From positions 1-51,667 of the forward strand of contig PBKG01000004.1 in NCBI GenBank assembly GCA_002722095.1: a stretch of 51,667 nt of DNA. The letters are read 5' to 3'. Below the pieces are notes generated by a model. That model worked only from the letters and a program-made list of their open reading frames with translations. It was not told the origin of the DNA and searched no databases. Of this stretch, positions 8,039 through 16,595 are shown in pieces. The position numbers and the translations under genes were made by a program. The stretch's first letter is position 1. Every line of letters starts with the position of its first letter. The stretch is from Rhodospirillaceae bacterium (lineage in GTDB: Bacteria; Pseudomonadota; Alphaproteobacteria; UBA8366).

Positions 8039-9010
8039 ATGGGGCGGGTGCTGGACCGAATTCTAGACGAACCAACCGTATGGACCGAGGCCACCGACCT
8101 TCCCGATAACGGTACGGTCAAGATTTCGAAAGCCTGCCGGTCCGAAATCGAACAAACCCTCGACCTGTTGCGTGCTAATCCGCTGCCGATGATCGCCCTG
8201 AAGCCGGACGACTTCCACTTACCCGCGTGCCGATCAATGATGGCAAGTGTGCGCGAGACCTTGGACACCGGAATCGGCTTTGCCATTCTCGATCGCCTGC
8301 CCATAGAAACCATGACTAAGGACGAAGCCAAATCGCTTTATTGGCTATTACTTTCCATGGTCGGGCGTTGCGTAGGACAAAGCTGGGCCGGCGACATGAT
8401 GTTCGACGTTACGGACAGCGGGAATTCCGCCGGCCCCGGCACCGGCGTGCGTGGCGCGCAGACCGCCAATCGCCAGCGCTACCACACGGATAATAGTTAC
8501 AACCTCTCACCGGAATACGTTTCCTTACTGTGCCTTGAGATCGCTAAAGAAGGCGGCGTTAGCGGGATCATTAGTTTCTACACGGTGCACAATATTTTGC
8601 TCGAAGAATATTCCGACCTGTTACCGCGCTTTTACGAACCTTTTCCCTTTGAGCGACACCGTCAACATGCCCCGAACGATGCTCTGATAAATCACAAGCC
8701 GCTATTCGAATATGACAATGAAACACTGAAAGTATGCCTCGGCGTCAGCCGCATTCGGGCAGGCTATGACCTATTGGGAGAGGAGATGGATTCTCGTACG
8801 TCGGCTGCACTCGACGCGCTTGATGAGGTGTTGGAACGGCCGGGCATGGGCAAAAGTTTCACATTTGCACCGGGACAAATTCAAATCCTAAACAATCGAA
8901 AGATCGCCCATCGTCGGACCTCTTATACGGACTGGCCGGAGCCCGAACGCAAACGCCATCTGGCACGGCTTTGGCTCCGCAACAACGGCCGTCGTTTTTA
9001 TATGGGGTGA
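8039..9010 (+). CDS. TauD/TfdA-family dioxygenase, subfamily A copy 1
   Basis: An Fe(II)/2-oxoglutarate-dependent oxygenase of about 323 residues. The iron-binding HxD is His149-Asp151 (RYHTDNSYN) and the distal His is 291 (NNRKIAHRRTSYTDW), followed by the 2-oxoglutarate-binding arginines in ERKRHLARLW. It aligns end to end with the gene at 11751, whose N terminus (MPKMLDQIVDEP) matches MGRVLDRILDEP here, so I place the start at ATG 8039 with GGGAG five bases upstream; GTG 8006 and ATGs at 8027 and 8036 are in-frame alternatives. It follows the HD-GYP gene closely and is followed by a GNAT gene. Substrate unknown; the family removes sulfonate, ether or amine groups by hydroxylation. Confidence 0.9.
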   Translation: MGRVLDRILDEPTVWTEATDLPDNGTVKISKACRSEIEQTLDLLRANPLPMIALKPDDFHLPACRSMMASVRETLDTGIGFAILDRLPIETMTKDEAKSLYWLLLSMVGRCVGQSWAGDMMFDVTDSGNSAGPGTGVRGAQTANRQRYHTDNSYNLSPEYVSLLCLEIAKEGGVSGIISFYTVHNILLEEYSDLLPRFYEPFPFERHRQHAPNDALINHKPLFEYDNETLKVCLGVSRIRAGYDLLGEEMDSRTSAALDALDEVLERPGMGKSFTFAPGQIQILNNRKIAHRRTSYTDWPEPERKRHLARLWLRNNGRRFYMG

Positions 9011-9027
9011 CGAATAGAGTACGCGAT

Positions 9028-9489
9028 ATGAAGGTGAACTTGACTATTCGACCCGTTGTCGAGACTGATTTCGATCAATGGCTGGAACTTTGGGAAGACT
9101 ATAATACCTTTTACGAACGATCTGGCCCAACCGCCATCTCAGAGCATGTCACGCACAAGACCTGGTCGCGATTTCTCGATCCAACAGAGCCAGTCGACGC
9201 ATTGGTTGCCGAGACCAATGACAGGTTGGTCGGTCTGGTCCATTACATCTATCACCGCAATACGACGATGATTAATACGACGTGCTATTTGCAAGATTTG
9301 TTCACCGCGCCCTCGGAACGGGGCAAAGGCGTGGGCCGCCAACTTGTGGAATCCGTTTACGAGACAGCAAAAAAGGCCGGTGCGGAACGTGTCTACTGGC
9401 ACACGCATGAAAGCAACGAAACGGCCATGCAGCTATACGACAAGATCGCCGAAAATTCGGGCTTCGTCCTTTACCGCAAGAACCTATAG
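9028..9489 (+). CDS. GNAT-family N-acetyltransferase
   Basis: A 153-residue acetyltransferase. The acetyl-CoA-binding motif is RGKGVGRQLVESVYETA at roughly residues 92-108, preceded by YLQDLFTAP and followed by VYWHTHESNETAMQLYDK, all typical of GNAT folds. I start at ATG 9028 (MKVNLTIRPV) rather than upstream in the overlapping frame because the beta-1 strand then sits at the N terminus. It is 17 bases downstream of the TfdA-like gene and likely co-transcribed with it. It could modify a product of that dioxygenase or serve detoxification; this is inference. Confidence 0.88.
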   Translation: MKVNLTIRPVVETDFDQWLELWEDYNTFYERSGPTAISEHVTHKTWSRFLDPTEPVDALVAETNDRLVGLVHYIYHRNTTMINTTCYLQDLFTAPSERGKGVGRQLVESVYETAKKAGAERVYWHTHESNETAMQLYDKIAENSGFVLYRKNL

Positions 9490-9503
9490 ATAAAAAATCA
9501 GAG

Positions 9504-10343
9504 CTATTGGTAGGGCACGCCGCCTTCAAGGATGATCCGGTGTAAAACCCGCGTCTCCGTGTGCTGGTAATCGCGCATCGCCTTGTGCATCGACCCTATA
9601 TTGTCGATGAACACCAGATCGCCAACCTTCCATTGGTGACGGTAGGTGATGTCCGGCGTCACGGTACGTTCGATCAGTTCCTTGACGAAGGCACGGCTCG
9701 GTTCGGATTCCTGCCCGTCGAGCCGGTCCATTTGGTTCCAATGGACATAGATACCTTTTTTACCGGTCTCGGGATGGGTGCGTATCAGCGGATGGATGCA
9801 TTCCCGGTCAAATTTTTTCAAATCATCCTCGGTGACGAAGCCGCGACGATTGCGAAAGGTGTTCACGGTCTTGAGCTGCATCAATTCCGCCTGTTCATCC
9901 GGCGGTAGCTTTTCGAAGGCGGTTTGCATATTTGCAAAACCGGTATCGCCACCGCCCGTCGTCGGCATCGCTACCGCATAAAGGCAAGTGGTCGCCGGCG
10001 GGCGTTCATGATTGGTATGATCGGTGTGCCAGATGACCGAGCCGACCGCATTAACCGTACCGTCATCGCGTTTCGGCGCTTTTCGGCTGTCGAGCACTGC
10101 AATCTCGGGATGATCGTCCATCAACACCGACGACATGTGTTGGCGCATCGGTGTGCCGAATACATCAACTGCAGCGAGGTATTGCGCCGACGTCAGGTTT
10201 TGGCCACGAATTACCACCAATAAATGTTCGGAAAGCGCCGCCCGCAACGCGGAAGCCACTTCTTCTCCCACAGGAACCGACATATCGAGATCCTCGACCT
10301 CGACCCCGATTGAATCTGCTAACGGTTTCATACTCAGCGTCAT
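9504..10343 (-). CDS. TauD-family 2-oxoglutarate dioxygenase T1
   Basis: A 279-residue Fe(II)/2OG oxygenase close to taurine dioxygenase in length. Counting from ATG 10343, the HxD pair is His106-Asp108 (IWHTDHTNHERPP), the distal His is 253 (IGSMHKAMRDY) and the 2OG-binding arginines are 265 and 269, matching TauD spacing. The open frame extends to 10379, but MTLSMKPLADSIGVEVEDLD is the natural N terminus. It is the last gene of a leftward run O2-O1-T1 with the two 2OG-Fe(II) oxygenases upstream. It meets the A1-GNAT pair tail to tail with 14 bases between. Whether it acts on taurine or another sulfonate cannot be read. Confidence 0.93.
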   Translation of the reverse strand: MTLSMKPLADSIGVEVEDLDMSVPVGEEVASALRAALSEHLLVVIRGQNLTSAQYLAAVDVFGTPMRQHMSSVLMDDHPEIAVLDSRKAPKRDDGTVNAVGSVIWHTDHTNHERPPATTCLYAVAMPTTGGGDTGFANMQTAFEKLPPDEQAELMQLKTVNTFRNRRGFVTEDDLKKFDRECIHPLIRTHPETGKKGIYVHWNQMDRLDGQESEPSRAFVKELIERTVTPDITYRHQWKVGDLVFIDNIGSMHKAMRDYQHTETRVLHRIILEGGVPYQ

Positions 10344-10389
10344 AACAAACACTATTCCCGAAGGGCGTTCCCCACGCAAGGGTGAGCCA

Positions 10390-11001
10390 CTACATCACCG
10401 CGGTGAAACAGATCGTGACACGCGTGTCTTCGATACTTTGGGGCCAAGTGCTGTGCATGACATTACTGTTGAATAGCACCAACTTACCCGGCTCCGCCTC
10501 GATCACCTTGCCGCGGCTGTTATATTCGTTGTCCTCGGTAACCAACACCGCGATCATATTGTCGATAATCTCCGATTTAATCACCAACGGCGCGGAACCG
10601 TCGGGCGCTTTTACAAAGTAAACGCCAGTAAAAAGACTATTGGGATGATGATGTATATCCTTACATTCAGATTTATTATAAATATTAAACCACATTTCTT
10701 TAATTATTATTCCACTTTCGGGAACAGTTATACTTTGTTCTTCAGCAAAACTACTTAATTCATTTTTAATAAATCCTGTAAATTCTTCGAAAATGGGTCG
10801 ATCCTGGAGATCATTATAATTCCACATGGTCGTGTAGTGATGCGCGGTGGCCCGTGGCGAAAGGCTGTTGGGGATAATACGGGCAAGCCTTTCAAGTTCC
10901 GCCAACATCGGTGCATTCAATCGTTCCGCTTCGGGATGAACCGTCGTTTGTATAACCGTTGGAAAAACCGCGTAATGATGCGTATTCGCGTCGATATCCA
11001 T
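10390..11001 (-). CDS. 2OG-Fe(II) oxygenase O1 (TIGR02466/PF13759-like), GC-mosaic
   Basis: A 203-residue jelly-roll oxygenase. The iron-binding H-x-H is within DIHHHPNSLFTGVYFV (His117/119), the distal His is 183 (FNSNVMHSTWP) and the 2OG arginine is 194. The family is often annotated as a conserved phage protein and is common in marine bacteria and cyanophages; no reaction is established. It begins 7 bases after the stop of its paralogue O2 and precedes T1. About 200 bases in the middle (10630-10825) are near 28 percent GC while both ends are above 50 percent, yet the protein reads through normally. This suggests a mosaic origin. Confidence 0.82.
   Translation of the reverse strand: MDIDANTHHYAVFPTVIQTTVHPEAERLNAPMLAELERLARIIPNSLSPRATAHHYTTMWNYNDLQDRPIFEEFTGFIKNELSSFAEEQSITVPESGIIIKEMWFNIYNKSECKDIHHHPNSLFTGVYFVKAPDGSAPLVIKSEIIDNMIAVLVTEDNEYNSRGKVIEAEPGKLVLFNSNVMHSTWPQSIEDTRVTICFTAVM
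10630..10825. other. AT-rich patch inside the O1 gene
   Basis: By hand count 10621-10680 has 18 G/C, 10681-10740 has 16 and 10741-10800 has 17, so 27-30 percent GC. The windows 10501-10560 (50 percent) and 10841-10900 (58 percent) are normal. The patch encodes Ile/Asn/Lys/Glu-rich but in-family sequence including the iron-binding region. It may be an imported segment from an AT-rich relative. Confidence 0.85.
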
Positions 11002-11008
11002 TGGCTTG

Positions 11009-11692
11009 TCAGCTTCCTAGACTTCGTTCGAGAGAAAAATTGACCGCAAGAGTAATTCTGTCACCCTCGACCTCGTTGAACGGCACGCTGTGCTTGGTGG
11101 CGCTTTCAAATAAGACGAAATCGCCAGCCGCCGGCGGATACGGCATATCCATACAATTAACCGGCGTTTCTTCGCTGATCGCCGGACGGATCATGGTTTT
11201 GTAATGGGGCGAATAAAACAGCAGGCTCGCGGCTCCCTCGGGCACCTTGACGAAATAGACCCCGCTTAGAACGTGATTTGGGTGATTGTGGATATCCTGT
11301 GAATGCCCGGCTCCGTAGATATTCAGCCAGCAATCGTTGAGCTGAAGCTCCTTGTCGCCATAGTGGTAGCGCATGATATCGCCATAGTGCTGCGCGCATG
11401 CCATCGCAAAGTCGGCAAACTCTTCGAAGCCCGGTCGCTGATGCAACCGGCCTTCATTCGTCATTGTGGTGTAGTGGTCGCATGACCAATTGCCAGGCTT
11501 GCCGTTTGGCACGGTTTTTCGAATGGTCTCGATTTCCGCCATCAGCCTGGCATTGAATGCCTGGGCATCGGGATGCTCTGTGACCTGGATCAAGGTCGGG
11601 AACAGGAACTCGGTCGTGCGATTTTGATCGGGTATCATGGAGGCGCGATTATAGTGGAAGCGCTCCATTGGACCATAGCCCGTTCCCGTCAC
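11009..11692 (-). CDS. 2OG-Fe(II) oxygenase O2 (TIGR02466/PF13759-like)
   Basis: Paralogue of O1, 227 residues if translation begins at the GTG at 11692; ATGs at 11668 and 11638 are in-frame alternatives, and 11638 (MIPDQNRTTEFLFP) aligns best with O1. The iron-binding motif is DIHNHPNHVLSGVYFV (His135 and His137), the distal His is 201 (SATKHSVPF) and the arginine is 212. GC content is even throughout, unlike O1. It heads the leftward O2-O1-T1 run and is divergent from the A2 dioxygenase at 11751, so the short region 11693-11750 must hold both promoters. Family members lack a defined substrate. Confidence 0.82.
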   Translation of the reverse strand: MTGTGYGPMERFHYNRASMIPDQNRTTEFLFPTLIQVTEHPDAQAFNARLMAEIETIRKTVPNGKPGNWSCDHYTTMTNEGRLHQRPGFEEFADFAMACAQHYGDIMRYHYGDKELQLNDCWLNIYGAGHSQDIHNHPNHVLSGVYFVKVPEGAASLLFYSPHYKTMIRPAISEETPVNCMDMPYPPAAGDFVLFESATKHSVPFNEVEGDRITLAVNFSLERSLGS

Positions 11693-11750
11693 TTTTGTCG
11701 GTGCGGGAGGTCGTCTATGATGTTGCTGCTCTACGGGAAAGGATTTCGTA

Positions 11751-12722
11751 ATGCCGAAAATGTTGGATCAGATCGTCGACGAACCGGTTGCCTGGGCTTC
11801 GGAAACCATGCTGCCCAACGACGGATTGGTGACAATCGACGAAACCTGTCAGGCCGAACTCGAAACGGTGCTGAAGGTGATGCGCGACAATCCGATGCCT
11901 ACCATTGCACTCGAACCGTCGGAATTCGATATGCCCGCCTGTCAAAACATGATGGACGGTGTGAAAGACACGCTGGATAACGGTATCGGCTTTGCCATTT
12001 TGGATACGATCCCCGTCGATCAAATGGAAAAGGAAGAAGCGAAGGCGCTTTATTGGCTTTTGCTATCGATGCTCGGCCAAACCGTGGCACAAAAATGGGA
12101 CGGTCTCCTCCTCTATGACGTCACCGATACCGGTGAAAAATCGGCCCCCGGCAAGGGCGTACGTGGGTCCAAGACCAACCAGGGTCAGACCTACCACACG
12201 GACAATAGTTATAACCTTCCGCCCAACTATGTCTCGCTTCTATGCCTCGAAACCGCGATGGAAGGCGGGCTTAGTGGACTGATCAGCTTCTATACGATCC
12301 ACAATATTATGCTCGGCGAGTATCCCGAATTGCTGGAACGCCTTTACGAACCCTTTTGGTTCGAACGCCATCGCGAGCACGCACCCGATGACGACTTGGT
12401 GTCGTGGAAGCCGATGTTCGAGTATGACGGCAAAACGCTCGGCGTTAGTCTTGGCCTGAGCAGAGTGCATGACGGCTACAAGTTAAAGCAGGAAGACATG
12501 GACAATCGGACCGCCGCAGCTCTGAAGACGCTGGACGAGGTCCTCGAACGGCCGGGTTTGGGCAAGACCTTCACCTTCGCACCCGGCCAAATCCAGATCG
12601 TCAACAACCGGAAGCTTGGCCACCGCCGCACTGCCTTTACCGACTGGCCCGAACCCGACCGTAAACGTCACCTGGCGCGAATTTGGGTACGCCATGAAGG
12701 ACGGCGGTTCTATCAGGGATAA
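11751..12722 (+). CDS. TauD/TfdA-family dioxygenase, subfamily A copy 2
   Basis: A 323-residue paralogue of the gene at 8039, alike over its whole length. The HxD is His149-Asp151 (TYHTDNSYN), the distal His is 291 (NNRKLGHRRTAFTDW) and the arginines are in DRKRHLARIW. Shared blocks include YVSLLCLE, GQIQ-NNRK and the C-terminal GRRFY-G. The start is firm: AAAGGA lies eight bases before ATG 11751. It converges on TauD gene T2 with a gap of only 3 bases, repeating the convergent arrangement of copy 1 with T1. Likely a cytosolic hydroxylase of a small acid or amine; substrate unknown. Confidence 0.91.
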   Translation: MPKMLDQIVDEPVAWASETMLPNDGLVTIDETCQAELETVLKVMRDNPMPTIALEPSEFDMPACQNMMDGVKDTLDNGIGFAILDTIPVDQMEKEEAKALYWLLLSMLGQTVAQKWDGLLLYDVTDTGEKSAPGKGVRGSKTNQGQTYHTDNSYNLPPNYVSLLCLETAMEGGLSGLISFYTIHNIMLGEYPELLERLYEPFWFERHREHAPDDDLVSWKPMFEYDGKTLGVSLGLSRVHDGYKLKQEDMDNRTAAALKTLDEVLERPGLGKTFTFAPGQIQIVNNRKLGHRRTAFTDWPEPDRKRHLARIWVRHEGRRFYQG

Positions 12723-12725
12723 TCC

Positions 12726-13529
12726 CTAAAACGGAACGTCGCCGGCTATCGTCGTCCGGTGCATATGGCGGATGTAGGTCGGGTCGTCGATCCGTCTGTG
12801 ATCTGCAATATGCTGAACACAGCGGTTATCCCAAAAGACCAAATCACCTGTCTGCCATCGATGGAAATAGAGGAACTCCGGGCGCGTATTATGCTCGTAA
12901 ATCTCGGCCAACAGATCCGTTGCCTCGCTATCCGCCATTCCTTCAATTCCGGTGGTCAATTGCGGGTTGACGAATATCGATTTGCAGCCGGTTTCGGGGT
13001 GGGTTCGGATCACCGGGTGAAGCGAATCGTCCAAGTCGTTACGCATGGAATGGAAAACCGCACGCTTTCCCTTCACTGCCTCTTTCAGATGCGTCGGTAG
13101 GTTTTCATAGGCGGCATACATATTGGCGAAACCTGTATCGCCCCCGCTCTCGGGCAGTTCTACCGCATAAAGCATCGAGCCCATGGCCGGTCGTTCCATA
13201 TAGGCCAGATCCGAATGCCAGTTCGGCCCTGCGTTGCGCACACCAACATCCTTGCCATTCTCACGTTTGGTTGAAATCACCAAAATATCTGGAAACCCGG
13301 CTAAGTGAGACTCACCCTGTGACGGGTGCTCATCAAGGGGGCCAAACCGACGCGAAAATTCGATTTGCTGTTGCGGCGTCAACACCTGCTCGCGAAAAAT
13401 CAAAACCAGATATTCGAGGTGAGCTCGATGCAGGGCGATAAAGGTTCCCTCATCGATCGGCTCGGATAAATCAAGTCCGATTACCTCCGCGCCAAGCGCT
13501 TCCGGCAAAGGTCGAATGTAGAAGGTCAT
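12726..13529 (-). CDS. TauD-family 2-oxoglutarate dioxygenase T2
   Basis: A 267-residue Fe(II)/2OG oxygenase. From ATG 13529 (MTFYIRPLPEALGAEVIGLD) the HxD is His105-Asp107 (NWHSDLAYMERP), the distal His is 240 (CVQHIADHRR) and the arginines are 254 and 258. A GGGG stretch seven bases upstream supports this start over 13547. The motif VIRTHPETGCKSIFVN is shared with other alphaproteobacterial TauD proteins. It is convergent with the A2 gene (3-base gap). The 267-base region upstream holds a structured palindromic element (13600-13664) that may be its leader or that of ppx. Confidence 0.92.
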   Translation of the reverse strand: MTFYIRPLPEALGAEVIGLDLSEPIDEGTFIALHRAHLEYLVLIFREQVLTPQQQIEFSRRFGPLDEHPSQGESHLAGFPDILVISTKRENGKDVGVRNAGPNWHSDLAYMERPAMGSMLYAVELPESGGDTGFANMYAAYENLPTHLKEAVKGKRAVFHSMRNDLDDSLHPVIRTHPETGCKSIFVNPQLTTGIEGMADSEATDLLAEIYEHNTRPEFLYFHRWQTGDLVFWDNRCVQHIADHRRIDDPTYIRHMHRTTIAGDVPF

Positions 13530-13599
13530 CCCGTGCCCCCACTGCAATTCGGCAATAATGCACTCGCGTCCCTCCGAAAAAAAGGTGGGAATCGAACAT

Positions 13600-13664
13600 C
13601 TGCCAACGCAATGTCAGCACAGATAAAGATTACCAATCTTAGCGACCTCGCTCAGAGTTGGCAG
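13600..13664. other. Branched inverted-repeat element (candidate structured RNA or small mobile relic)
   Basis: CTGCCAAC (13600-13607) and GTTGGCAG (13657-13664) form a perfect 8-bp closing stem. Inside are three small hairpins: TGT-CAGC-ACA (13612-13621), AAGATT-ACC-AATCTT (13626-13640) and AGCG-ACCT-CGCT (13641-13652). An imperfect direct repeat, AGGTGGGAATCGAAC at 13583-13597 and AGGTGGGATCGGAC at 13662-13675, flanks it, and a perfect palindrome CGGTATATACCG follows at 13676-13687. The element lies between divergent T2 and ppx, so it could be a leader structure of either, or a miniature element remnant. Confidence 0.5.
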
Positions 13665-13796
13665 GTGGGATCGGACGGTATATACCGGCGGTTAGAAGGC
13701 AATCGGAACATATTTTCTGCAGATAGCACTTTATGAGCAAAACAAGCCCCATAGAGTGTTTGACAATGGTCCGTATTCTTCGACTGCAGAAACTTT

Positions 13797-15329
13797 ATGC
13801 ATGCGGCAAGTTTGGTGAAAGATAAATCATTTGCGACGCCGACAGCCGTCATAGACGTCGGCTCCAACTCGGTCCGTTTGGTGGTATACGAGAATGCCGG
13901 CCGCGCACCTGTCCCTGTCTTCAATGAAAAAGTAATGGTCGGATTGGCGCGTGGACTGGATAAGTCGGGCAAACTCGCCAAGGACAGCATGGAATCAGCG
14001 CTCACTGCCCTCCATCGATTCGTTGCCATTACCGATACCATCGGAGCTGGGGATATAAGAGCATTCGCGACCTCGGCTGTACGGGACGCGAAAAACGGCC
14101 AAGATTTTACTAGCGCTATCAAACGCGAATGCGGCATTTCCGTTGAAATTATCGACGGCATCGAAGAGGCAAGGCTTGCTGCACTGGGGGTACTCTCCGC
14201 GACGCCGGGCGCAGACGGTGTCATGGGCGATCTTGGTGGTGGCAGTCTCGAGCTGGTCTCTTTGAAAGACGGCAAACCCAAAAATTTCTGTTCCTATCCT
14301 ATCGGTCCATTGCGCTTAATGGATCGCACGAACAATGATCGCCAAAAAGCCAAACGCCTAATTAAGCAAGCCATCAAATCCGTAGACTGGCTTGCGGACA
14401 TGAATGGCCGAAGTTTTTACGCTGTCGGTGGCGCTTGGCGACTGTTGGCGCGGATTCACATGGACCAAAAAGGTTATCAACCTCACATTATCCATAACTA
14501 TGAAATCAGCGCTGACGACGGATTAAGGTTGCTGAGCCTTTTGGGACAGCTCAGCATGAAAACGCTGAAACGGGTTCCCGGCGTAACCTCGGAAAGACTG
14601 AATACGCTCCCCTACGCCACCTACGTAATGCGGCGAATAATTCGTGAAAGCAGTGTCACCAATGTGGTTTTTTCCGCTTACGGTATCCGCGAGGGATGCA
14701 ATTTCGACCGGCTCGATAAGAAAATCAAAAAGCAAGATCCGCTTTTGGCGGGCTGCCGAAATGCTGCAGAGCAAACCGGCTGGTCACGCGCCAACGGAGA
14801 TGCTTTAGCAAAATGGATCATGCCGACTCTACCCGGAAAATCCAAACGCATTGCGCGGCTCAGCAAAGCGGCTTGTAACCTGGCAGAAATTGGACGCTTC
14901 GAACATCCTGACTATCGGGCGGAAATGGTTTTTCTTCGGATATTGCGAATGACCTTGGTCGGACTCGATCATAACGATCGATCCTTTCTCGCACTCGCGG
15001 TCGCTTCCCGACATTCGGCAAAAGGTACGCGACTTTTGAAACGTCATGTAAGCGACCCGTTGTCCGACGAAGACATTGCAGCGGCGCGTGTCATCGGACT
15101 GGCAATGCGGCTTTTCTATACAATGTCCGGCGGTGCAATCAGTTGGGCCGACAGAACCTACCTCGCGCGTAAAGGCAAATCCTTGACTCTGCACCTTTCC
15201 GAAGATGCTCAAGATCTGGTTGGAGACCAGGTCATACGACGCCTAAAATCACTCGCCAAGCAATTGGACTGTACCGCCAAGATCAAATCGCCATCGCAAA
15301 AACCCGCAGCAAAAAGGGCAAGCGCATGA
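13797..15329 (+). CDS. ppx: Exopolyphosphatase / Ppx-GppA family phosphatase
   Basis: A 510-residue enzyme of the ASKHA fold that releases phosphate from polyphosphate or hydrolyses pppGpp. The phosphate-binding loops are IDVGSNSVRLVVYE (residues 19-32) and GDLGGGSLEL (144-153), with the catalytic Glu in GIEEARL near 123. The C-terminal half is helical as in long Ppx proteins and the tail is Lys-rich. The stop overlaps the next start as ATGA, so it is translationally coupled to the FAD dehydrogenase. The ribosome site is weak. Ppx and GppA cannot be separated by sequence alone. Confidence 0.9.
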   Translation: MHAASLVKDKSFATPTAVIDVGSNSVRLVVYENAGRAPVPVFNEKVMVGLARGLDKSGKLAKDSMESALTALHRFVAITDTIGAGDIRAFATSAVRDAKNGQDFTSAIKRECGISVEIIDGIEEARLAALGVLSATPGADGVMGDLGGGSLELVSLKDGKPKNFCSYPIGPLRLMDRTNNDRQKAKRLIKQAIKSVDWLADMNGRSFYAVGGAWRLLARIHMDQKGYQPHIIHNYEISADDGLRLLSLLGQLSMKTLKRVPGVTSERLNTLPYATYVMRRIIRESSVTNVVFSAYGIREGCNFDRLDKKIKKQDPLLAGCRNAAEQTGWSRANGDALAKWIMPTLPGKSKRIARLSKAACNLAEIGRFEHPDYRAEMVFLRILRMTLVGLDHNDRSFLALAVASRHSAKGTRLLKRHVSDPLSDEDIAAARVIGLAMRLFYTMSGGAISWADRTYLARKGKSLTLHLSEDAQDLVGDQVIRRLKSLAKQLDCTAKIKSPSQKPAAKRASA

Positions 15330-16591
15330 ACGACGTTGCAGCTATCGCTCCCCAGCGTATCGCAATCATTGGGGCCGGAATTTTAGGCATTTCTTGTGGT
15401 TTCTTTCTGCAACGCGACGGCCACCAAGTCACTATTTTCGACCCTAACGATCCCGGTAGCGGTGCTTCCTTCGGCAACTCAGGGGCCATCAACGAAAGTT
15501 CCCTGATGCCGTCCTCGACACCGGGTCTGATCAAACGCATCCCGAAAATGCTTGCCGACCCGGAAAGTCCGCTGGTGGTGCGGTGGCCATACCTGCCGCG
15601 GCTCCTACCCTGGATGATAGGATTTCTCGGCAATTCCACGCCGGACCGGGTGGAGCGAAATTGTCGTTCGACCGCTGCGCTCACTGCACATGTGATGGAC
15701 GCTTATGACATTCTCCGAAATGAAGCCGATTTAGGAGATCTGATCCACTACAACGGCGGCCTCAAAGTTTACGAAAGCGAAGCGAGTTTCAATGCAGGCG
15801 CTTTCGAACGTCGCATGTTCGATCTGTGCGACTGTCCGTACGAAGTCTTAAACCAAGACGAACTCCGCCAGTTGGAACCGAACTTGGCACCGATATTCAG
15901 CCACGGGGTTTTCCTCAATACCTCCCGTGGAATTCGCAACCCCGGGCGGTTCGTCGACGTGCTGGCGGGTGAGGTCCTTGCACGCGGCGGTATTCACAAG
16001 CGTGAGACAGTTCAATCAGTAGCCTTCGATGCCGAAAACAGACCTTGCGTCATTACTGATAACGGGAGCCATGAAACCGATATGGTGGTGTTGGCGGCTG
16101 GAGCGCGTTCGGGTGGGTTGGCGAAGCAGCTCGGCGCGCGGGTCTGCCTGGATGCGGAACGTGGCTATCACATCATGATGGCGACACCAGAAAAAACACT
16201 TACACGCTATGTGCAATTTTCCGACCGACGTTTTTCCCTGGTGCCGCAAGAAGAAGGCATGCGCTTGACGTCTATCGTCGAGCTCGCAAGTTTCGATGCC
16301 CCTCCGGATTACCGCCGCGTCCGTCGGCTGTTGCCACATGCCGCAAAGGTTTTGCCTGGCCTAGATACAACCGAACAAAGCATTTGGATGGGCGCGCGGC
16401 CCTCGACCCCGGACAACGTTCCCGTGATTGGCCAGTCCCCACGCCACGATTCCGTATATTTCGCATTCGGTCATAGCCACCTGGGTATGACCATGGGCCC
16501 GGCCACAGGCCGTATCATTGCCGATCTTATTGCCGGACGAGACCCGGGCCTCGACCTTAGTCCCTTTGCACCAGTTCGGCCGCTTTGGTGA
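15326..16591 (+). CDS. FAD-dependent D-amino-acid dehydrogenase-like oxidoreductase (DadA family)
   Basis: A 421-residue flavoenzyme. The dinucleotide-binding GAGILG is at residues 16-21 with an acidic residue at 39 (TIFDP). The C-terminal substrate domain has the typical WMGARPSTPDNVPVIG and GHSHLGMTMGPATG blocks of DadA-type enzymes. These oxidise D-amino acids or related imino/amino acids to 2-oxoacids and pass electrons to the respiratory chain. It overlaps ppx by four bases and is followed four bases later by an L-aspartate dehydrogenase gene, suggesting coupled amino-acid oxidation. Hydroxyproline or sarcosine-type substrates are also possible. Confidence 0.9.
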   Translation: MNDVAAIAPQRIAIIGAGILGISCGFFLQRDGHQVTIFDPNDPGSGASFGNSGAINESSLMPSSTPGLIKRIPKMLADPESPLVVRWPYLPRLLPWMIGFLGNSTPDRVERNCRSTAALTAHVMDAYDILRNEADLGDLIHYNGGLKVYESEASFNAGAFERRMFDLCDCPYEVLNQDELRQLEPNLAPIFSHGVFLNTSRGIRNPGRFVDVLAGEVLARGGIHKRETVQSVAFDAENRPCVITDNGSHETDMVVLAAGARSGGLAKQLGARVCLDAERGYHIMMATPEKTLTRYVQFSDRRFSLVPQEEGMRLTSIVELASFDAPPDYRRVRRLLPHAAKVLPGLDTTEQSIWMGARPSTPDNVPVIGQSPRHDSVYFAFGHSHLGMTMGPATGRIIADLIAGRDPGLDLSPFAPVRPLW

Positions 16592-16595
16592 TGAC

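Noticed and set aside
10390..11692. Prophage fragment, because TIGR02466-type proteins are often annotated as phage proteins
   Set aside because: No integrase, capsid, tail or lysis gene is nearby, and the neighbours are metabolic oxygenases.
13577..13600. tRNA T-arm lookalike on the minus strand (TTCGATT followed by CCCACC)
   Set aside because: The five-base stem around the loop does not pair, and no acceptor stem or anticodon arm can be drawn.
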